From: Zhengitettix transpicula
Lineage: Eukaryota > Arthropoda > Insecta > Orthoptera > Tetrigidae
DNA: 64,000 nt
Assembly: GCA_037074705.1 (NCBI GenBank)
Contig: CM073593.1
Span: forward strand, 7,011,001 to 7,075,000
Reading direction: 5' to 3'
In this document: positions 56,831 to 64,000 of the stretch, in pieces
Layout: every line of letters starts with the position of its first letter
Position numbering within the stretch: the stretch's first letter is position 1
The notes under the pieces: model-generated
Told to the model about the DNA's origin: nothing
Databases searched by the model: none
The model's input: the letters and a program-made list of their open reading frames with translations, nothing else
Translations under genes and position numbers: made by a program

Positions 56831-58730
56831 TCTTTTTGTTAGTACTGAAAATCTATATTATTTGAGTATCGTGGCGGAAAAAAGTTTTTTCTCTGAAGTG
56901 GTTTCACTTTTAAGGAGTGGAGCGGACTGTGGAGACAAGCTTCAACTTTAAGAGTAAAAACTTGTTAATAAGTCAAATATTAAATAGCACGGTTCTGGTT
57001 TTATATCTAAACCACAACATTTTATATTGTTTCCTTTTTGTGTTGCACAACACGTGTTGTTTATTAAACTACTTACCCTACGTGATTTAATTTGGTTGAT
57101 TAAGCAATTAGCGAAATTTTTCATTAGAACCTATAACTGACAAGAAATTCTGTCCGAAGAAGTCAGAGATAATTAGCATTGGGTTTTCTCTTTTTATAAA
57201 CGTAATACAATTGGAATACGAATGCTACTATCTCAATGTTTAATATGTATATATATATATATATATATCTATATGTTTGATGGCGGCCATGACAGGCGCG
57301 GCGTTGCGTAACGCTCCGGAAGGCCACGACCTTGCGGCCGCCGCGGACGGGTCATGGCTGGCCGTTGTTAAATCTCAGATACCCTCAAAAATCTACTGAG
57401 ACACGTTGCCAAATTTTTATACCGACATTATAAAAGGTAGCACTGGTCGTAGACGCGGAACGCCGGGATCCGCAACCCTCAGCAAGTACGTGCTTAGCAG
57501 AAGGACAGGAAATGCTTAGTTTCTGATAAGTTCAAAAAAAATATAGGGGATTGACGTCTTTCATAAATCTTGACCGGGATAAAGGATATGATTAAGTTGG
57601 TCACAGAAACCAGTCCATCTAGGAAAAGGCAAACACGTTAGGTGGCGTCATTTTCAGAGAAATATAATTTGTTTTTATTGTAATAAAAATGCATATACAT
57701 AAATCTTTATTGAATACAGACAGTTTTCTATCGTGATCATCTGAAAGTGACAATGGAGCAAATCACAGTCGTACTCCGCAACTACGTTCATCGTCAGATT
57801 TCTATTTACTGATGCAGCATTCTGTTAAAGTTTAGTTGTAGGTTTTACTATCAGATATTTCTCATAAAAATCTTTTCAATATCTCTTGAGATAATGAGTG
57901 CTGGTGCAACATTCAGATCGATTATGACAATAATTTGCGTGAGATTGAGATAATTAAGTCATCATAGTAAATATTCGTTTTTAATGAAAATTAATATTGA
58001 CTGAAATTGATATAGCAATTATCGAGCGGAGTTTTCATTTTATGAAAGGAAGATAGAATCTATCGTCGCGAAAAGGTAAATACTCTGTTAGTCTTTAACT
58101 GTTAAAAGGTTAAGAATCCGAGTCCGATCCCGATCAGTTGTTAGATTAAATAAATCCAATTTATTCCAGAGAGATGGCTGTCAAGACCTTCGCCTCTGAC
58201 AGGCAGACAAGAAAGATATGATATGGAAGCTAAGATATACTAGATGAATAATGACGTAGGTAGGAGATAGCGTGCGTGAGGCGCAGTGGAAGGCTTCCCA
58301 ATACGCTGGATGGCCGTAGAAATCTCTGTAAGAGGAAAGATGGCAGAGTGATGAGTGGGAAGAGAGGTCCAGTGAGTGCTCGTGCACTCATCGCAAGCGC
58401 TGGTGACTCAGCCAGAGACAGCCGGACTCCGCCATTAAGGCAACTACCATCCAGCTAATTTACACACACACCAATTCCCTTGGGCCAGCGATACTCGTCT
58501 AGTGGCACGCTCAGGGTTCCGTGGACGCCGTTTCCGTTCAGCTAAGCTCACGTTTGTAAACAGGTTTCAGCGTCTGTAGGATAACTTTGCACAAGTGTTT
58601 TGATTGCACCAAGGAAGAGCATACTATATATTATTAACTAAATATAGATTAATTCATATCAGTGCTGACGAGGATACAATTATATCCATCGGTTTTAATT
58701 ACAATTTCAGTAATATGTTCTAATTAAATT
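56831..58730. other. mostly unassigned DNA
   Basis: Contains a short (AT)n at 57246-57268, a GC-rich inverted repeat at 57282-57364 and a GC-richer stretch at 58160-58560 with short frames on both strands. No gene or family repeat recognised. Confidence 0.3.
57282..57364. repeat. GC-rich imperfect inverted repeat
   Basis: Left arm GGCGGCCATGACAGGCGCGG, right arm CCGCGGACGGGTCATGGCTG (with GCC); the arms pair over about 20 bp around a CpG-rich loop. It follows directly on an (AT)n tract. Confidence 0.5.
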
Positions 58731-58744
58731 ATCAAGATGGTAGA

Positions 58745-58806
58745 ATGTCGACCGGACCAGGAATCGAACCCGCTTACAAGGGCGAACGCCCTACATCTCA
58801 ACCCTT
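58745..58806 (-). repeat. tRNA-derived SINE remnant
   Basis: GGAATCGAACCC (58760-58771) is a B box on the minus strand; GGTTGAGATGTAGGG lies where an A box would be. CCGGACCAGG beside the B box links it to 15095-15170. Confidence 0.45.
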
Positions 58807-58954
58807 CCCTTTCCTCCATTCCTTAGACCTGGTACAGGCTCCAGTCATAAAATTAGCCCATGTAATAATTGTGAATTAGTAAGCAAAACAGATTGTAGGT
58901 GAGCCTGGATCAGGTCTAATTGATGGAGGAATTTCAGACAGGATCTGGAGTCGA

Positions 58955-59022
58955 CAGGGATTAGCTCAGATGATAGAGCGGGATGCCCTGGGATCATCCA
59001 AGTGCTTTGATTCAATTTAACC
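58955..59022 (+). repeat. tRNA-like SINE head or tRNA pseudogene
   Basis: A box GGATTAGCTCAGATGATAG and, about 35 bp on, TTTGATTCAATTT as a decayed B box. The acceptor arm does not pair, so it is not a functional tRNA gene. Confidence 0.5.
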
Positions 59023-59874
59023 AGAGCCTTTACAACTTTTTGGCTTCAATTGAAATATTCAATTAGATATAATAAGAAAAATAGCCAAATACAGAGTAAA
59101 GGATTAATGATATTGATTATTAATAAAATGGAAATATAATAATGAATTTAATCTTTTAACTGTTTTTAGATAATATTTGTGATGTAATGTTTATATTTCT
59201 TAAAAGTTCCGACAAACTGAAGAGGATTGGATCACCGTAGCGTGGGGTTTTGAAAAAAGGTGGAATTTCCCCACATTTTCTGGATGGATCAATCCTCGAG
59301 CTGTACAAACATAGACACAGTACGGTGCTACTAGTCAATACAGACTTATTTTGTTTGATGTGGGTACTAGTGGTAGACTGTCCTTGCAGACGTTCCTCGT
59401 TATACAGAATTTTTTACTGCAAGGTAATTCACCGAACATTCCGAGAGTAAAATAAATCGCAAATAGTTGACGCAAACTGCCGTATTCGTTTTCGTTAAAG
59501 ACGGTGATTTTGCTTCGAGGACTGATTTTTTTTGGTCGTGTCCACTTTGACCTATTTTGTAGTTATCTGCCTGGAATGATTACATGGGAGCAGAGGTGAT
59601 AGGCAGTGGCTGACAGAGGCAGGAATAATAACTTTTGTGGCTGGTGATGTCGTATCCGTGAGGTGAAGGAGGCGATTCCAGCAGTTGTCTGAGTGAAGTC
59701 GGAGAGTCCTTTAATGGCTGTAGATGCGTTGTCTATGGATTGGGCGTACTTGGTGCAGTCAAAAAGTACTGATATTTTAAAACCGATCACAATGTTTTAC
59801 ACTATCGGAAAGAAGATTCCAACTAACAATTATCTAAAGCACGACGAATTATTGAGGACGTATTATGACGAAAT
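59023..59874. other. unassigned DNA
   Basis: TAAGAAAAATAGCCAAATAC at 59070-59089 echoes the PLE-linked module; otherwise nothing recognised. Confidence 0.3.
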
Positions 59875-59994
59875 TATCATTCCCTCTGCGTAGGGAGGTT
59901 AAATCACTACGTGACTAATCGATTAATGTGGTATTAATTCCTTTTTCGGGCATACATAAATAAATACTGGTGCAACGCCGGACACCAGCTAGTT
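59875..59994 (-). repeat. family C fragment (C9)
   Basis: Right end GCAACGCCGGACACCAGCTAG; shares GGTTAAATCACTACGTGACTAAT with C1 in its central part. Confidence 0.55.
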
Positions 59995-61040
59995 TATAAT
60001 ATATTTTCAGATAGTATTTAAAATGCTGAAAGGTTCTGCTTCACATTAAATTTTTCTGGGTGGGAAGGGAGGAGGAAGTGAAGACCCATGCCAGTGGTCA
60101 TCGATCTTGCGTCGATAATACGAGAAGCATGGTGGAGTCACATATTGTAAAACAAACAGAGCTCGGTTTTATGACCAAAGGACTATTTTATCCACTTTGT
60201 TTTGGATAACTGCGTGAATTTGTATGATGACTTGAGCGTATCTGTGAAAGTGGAGCACAACTGTCTCTGGCAAATCGTCCGAGATTGAGGCGAGTGAGGA
60301 ACACCTACGCCACTCACACACTTCGACATCCCGTCTGGCAAAGTAATGGCTCACTTCCTACAAGTGTCACGGCATCGCTTCTGCAGATGCAATTGGCCTT
60401 GTCACAGCTACAACATCTACGTTAATGTCATATGTTGGTCGTGCCTTTGTTGGCCTTCATCACATAATCTCTGGTCCTTCTTCTTAGGACTAACTTTACC
60501 GCGGCGAGATATCACAGATATTTGCATCCCTACTTATTTCCTACGCTTATATTAAGTCGTTAATTTCACATTGATCACAAAATTTGCAGTCAAAATTGAA
60601 ACAAACCTCGGTTACGAGTTAATTTTGAGCTTTTGTGATTTTCAACATTTAATTACCTTTTTAATAGTGATAACGCTAGTGATCTATTTAAAAAAATTAA
60701 TAAATACTTTTTACATCAATAATGCTGTACCTCATCAATAAAAAAGTTGAAATTAACATTTTTAACCTACTGCGCCCGCAAAACAACTGACACGAACAAG
60801 GTAAATCGTTGAATATTATACTAAAAATACTAAATTCATACATAATGCCAAAAATCTAATCAGGCCGTTAAAAACCATCTGTAACAAGTTCAAGTCACGA
60901 AACGACTGTATCTATTATTCGTCACTCACATTTTCTTTAATGGGTATGTTTCAATGTACATAAAATTCAATATTGTTACAAAGCTTGTTAATAATAAAAT
61001 ACTACTTTAAATTTACCGAATAATCATTATTATGAATATT
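59995..61040. other. unassigned DNA
   Basis: No recognised gene or repeat; a 69-codon plus frame at 60346-60555 has no motif. Confidence 0.3.
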
Positions 61041-61042
61041 CC

Positions 61043-61600
61043 TAGCCTGGGTACTCGGCGTTGCTCGCTTATTTATATTTATAAGCCCGGAAAAATATTT
61101 TATTCCACATTAACCTATTAGTGAAAAAGTGATTTAACGTATTTTAAGAGAGTTAATTATACACTTGGAGCCCTGAGCGAGGAAAAGTTTCTTCATGTAA
61201 CTCAGGAGTGTCAAAAATACTCCTGGTACCATAAAAGAATCAAATTTATTTGCCATACTTTAAGAGAGTAAAAATGAGTCTAAATTACTTTCGGTTCCGT
61301 TAGAGAGTTAAAAACACTCCCAGTATGATAAGATAGTCATACATACTCACTTCACAATGTCAAAAATAGTTCATTTACGTTCAAATAGTTAAAAGAGTCT
61401 CCGTACCCTGATATAGAAAAAAAATCCTCTCGGTTACTTACGGGAGTCAGAAATATTCCTAGTACCTTAAATGACTGAAAAATAGTCCCGGTTAGCTTAA
61501 GAGACAGAAAAATACTCTCGATACTCTAAAAGTGTTAAACATACTCCCTCTACATTAGAATGTGTTTAAAATGCAACCCCCCACCTCTATAGACGATAGC
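61043..61600 (+). repeat. family C relative with minisatellite core (C10)
   Basis: Starts CTAGCCTGGGTACTCGGCGT. From about 61190 to 61555 it consists of ~35-45 bp degenerate units around AAAAATACTCCYGGTACCWTAA. The same unit type occurs inside C4 and C7. Confidence 0.6.
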
Positions 61601-61639
61601 CCTGGGTGTTTTACGGATCAAGTGTTTTAATCGTAAAGT

Positions 61640-62827
61640 AAGTAACGCCTCTACAAAATATGATATGATATAATTCGCACACACGTTTTTAAGATTCTCA
61701 CTTTATTCTATTCCATGTATTACGACATTGGCAATGCTTTCCATGTTTCACAAACTCTCATAATACTGTCTAGTAAATTTATAATGGTTGACAAATGACT
61801 GCTTCGGAAGTACTTTTATTGAGTAAATATTGTTTTGATTGACGTGCTTTTGGCCCTTATCATTTCCGGATTCGAGCACGTGAGATAATTATTTGTCTTA
61901 AGCCCACATAAGTATGATGGTTAGATTACGGGTTTTGTTAATTTCAGATCCAAGTCATTATGTGATTTCTATGATCATATCCAGCATTTATTTATTAACG
62001 TCTTAAAAATAAATCAAGCTGCTCAAAGAGAACTACTGTATAGTGTAAGATTTGTACGCAGTTCCTATTACTTACATCCAAATGTTGTGCTACTTACAGG
62101 AATTACATTTCATTATTCAAAGAAAGTCGTAAAAATAATCCCCTTGGAAGGCCGCAATCCGCTTCTCAGAAGTGTATCAGCGGCTGCTGTTGCATCTCGG
62201 GAGAGATTTGCAATATCTTTGAGCGTCACAAGTATGCGCAGGACTGTGAAATTTCGGATCTTGCTTTGATATTCAGTGTGCATGGAATTACATATTTTTT
62301 AATCCTACCTTACCTAAGGTTGAAAACATTATAATAGTTGTATTAACCTGACTTCAGTATAATTATAAATGTACGAGCACAGACAAATCTCTTAGAAATA
62401 AGTTTCTAAACGCTTCGTCTTCAATCTAAAACATTATCAGGTATACAATGGAGTTAATAATTCTGATACATTCTTGTAGAAATACTGATGTGGCATAAAT
62501 AAATTTCGTTTGAAATTTCCGTTGTAACCGATCTCTGTAACAGTTGGTTTTGTCACGTTTGTAGCAGTGCACTAAATGTGAGATTTCGAAGCACTTTCAT
62601 ATTTAGAAATTAGATAATACTTTTTCCTTACTTCCATAAAATGAAAAAGAAACGTGGGATAGTTAAAAAAAAATTACAAGTTATTTTTGAACGGATTGTA
62701 ACGCGGCACATTACCGAATGTTTTGTGAAAAAATTTCCACCGACATATAAGTCAGACGATAATAGAAAATACGGCGTTTACATCTAGTTAATTGAAGTAT
62801 TGTGTGTTGAAGCTACATGTCACAATT
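61640..62827. other. unassigned DNA
   Basis: No recognised feature. Confidence 0.3.
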
Positions 62828-63240
62828 TATTAGGTGTTGCCCGGATTGTCATAATTAAACTCAGCAACATCCATAACTACGGATTTTGCTACAATCTCGG
62901 TTGTTTTTTATTTATTTTTGTGTAACGCCCTTCCAGGCCGGAAGGGGTTGAAGTTACACACAAAAACCACCGGGAGAAACACTATCAGTCTCATTGACCC
63001 TGGAAAATTTTCTTTCGATGCAGATATCGACGGATTGAGTATGTTTCAAAATTTGTACCTCCGTCCACTCCAGTCTCTGGGAGTGGTAGTCGTGTCTTAC
63101 CTCCGCAGTGTTTGTTTCCAGTTAGAAACGAACACTTGTACGAAATTTATTGAAATTTATTCGGGAAGGGGGGGGGGGGTGTAGATTTGTATGCGGAACT
63201 TCAACACACAGACAAACATACAGTCTATTTTATTTATAAG
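62828..63240 (+). repeat. family C repeat, single-unit copy (C11)
   Basis: One monomer between the usual ends: TTAGGTGTTGCCCGGATTGT at the left, and TACGAAATTTATTG ... CATACAGTCTATTTTATTTA at the right. Carries a G12 run (63168-63179). It serves as the minimal form against which C2 is expanded. Confidence 0.65.
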
Positions 63241-63668
63241 TTTGTCATATTATAACGTTGAAATATGGCAAGAGGATAATTTTAATACAGGTAGAAAGTA
63301 AACCAAATATCCTGCAACTTGTTAAAATAAATTTATTGAGGATATTATTAACTGTGTGTGTTATTTTGTAATCCTGCCATTAATTTCATAGGTTTATTCG
63401 TAACCACCAAATATTTACGCTTGCTTCATTCAGTCTTTAATTAATACGATAATCCCCCACGTCAATAATTTAATTTTAATTTCAGGACCGTACTCGTATG
63501 CTTTTTCCCTGAGGTAGAGTTTAAAGTCCGCTGTCAGTTACAAATTGCAGATGAAGTAAATATTTATAAAATTTACTTGTCCGTTGAGTCGAAAAATGTA
63601 AAAAATTTTGAGAAATTGATAAATATATATATATATATACATTTTTTGAGTAAATTTTTATGTTGAGC
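63241..63668. other. unassigned DNA
   Basis: Nothing recognised apart from a short (AT)n at 63624-63639. Confidence 0.3.
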
Positions 63669-63670
63669 CT

Positions 63671-64000
63671 ATTTTTTTAGGGCAACAGGCTACATGAGGG
63701 TGATCCACATTGGGCAACTCCCCTTTAATAGCATAGGAAGGGATTTGAAAGGGGGGATGCGGAAGGGTAGAGGAAGGTACCCAAGGGTTAACTAGGGCCC
63801 CCGGGCTATATTTTAAGGATCCTACCTGGCATTCGCCTAAAGAAATGCAGGGAAAACCCTAGAAAAACCTGCATCAGGTAGGTCGGGCATTGGGTACTTG
63901 TCCCACGCCCTTCCGATAGTGAGAGAGGAGTGTGCTGTGGGGACGCAGCATTCCCTTCTCCGTGCCTCGACCAGTTTAGGAGGCAGCTGGGAATAGCGAA
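63671..64000 (-). mobile_element. family A retroposon, copy A12 (cut by window end)
   Basis: Starts at the T-run before AGGGCAACAGGCTACATGAG and continues to the window edge. The GCCGACTATTCCAAT segment after AGGCAGCTGG is absent, so the element is slightly deleted there. Confidence 0.8.

Noticed and set aside
58955..59022. Functional tRNA gene
   Set aside because: A box is good but the B box is decayed and the acceptor stem does not pair.

Overview
The window is AT-rich nuclear DNA of an animal, most likely an insect with a large repeat-rich genome. This is an inference from DD34D mariner elements, Penelope-like elements, LTRs carrying a tRNA-Lys-type primer-binding site, and tRNA-headed SINEs. 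I see no host gene with convincing exon structure. The only intact reading frame with a recognisable product is a mariner transposase (8062-9144, minus strand). Everything else coding is a broken transposon gene: two mariner pseudogenes, three Penelope-like element (PLE) remnants and one LINE RNase H remnant.

Four repeat families make up most of the window. Family A is a ~0.53 kb poly(A)-tailed retroposon with 12 copies plus a 32-bp stub; it has variable target-site duplications (TSDs), a 5'-terminal hairpin and no visible Pol III promoter. Family B is a set of 13 solo LTRs plus one fragment (TG...CA, about 0.75-1.09 kb), inserted into ATAT or (TA)n; they form a near-continuous train at 21431-27650 and a second cluster at 38085-41108. 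Families C and H are dispersed repeats sharing a terminal motif like ACTAGCTGGGTGCC; C contains pyrimidine-rich ~0.3-0.4 kb monomers that expand to a 3.9 kb array at 16231-20090. The fourth group is the PLEs, at 52383-53241, 54050-56830 and 45960-46220, with hammerhead-like motifs in linked repeats.

Layout: 1-6340 holds A copies, a MITE inside a LINE remnant and short modules. 7955-11070 is an H element with a mariner and an LTR nested in it. 11984-14262 holds an LTR and a C element. 14590-16230 holds a non-repetitive island and an A copy. 16231-20090 is the C array. 21431-27650 is the LTR train. 28950-34335 holds a mariner pseudogene, a C element, two LTRs and a tRNA-SINE. 34390-38040 is mostly non-repetitive with A copies. 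38085-41108 is three LTRs. 41543-46560 holds C elements, a mariner pseudogene and a PLE scrap. 46560-52080 holds A, H and C copies. 52280-56830 holds PLE copies with a nested solo LTR and an A copy. 56830-64000 is largely non-repetitive with SINE-like and C fragments and a final A copy cut by the window edge.

The most interesting structures are tandem primer-binding-site-like modules built into the 3' ends of the LTRs, a conserved splice-donor-like site inside those LTRs, and a dispersed set of hammerhead-ribozyme-like cores. A few non-repetitive, relatively GC-rich islands with repeated TAATTA-type sites are candidate regulatory DNA. All copy counts and alignments were made by eye.
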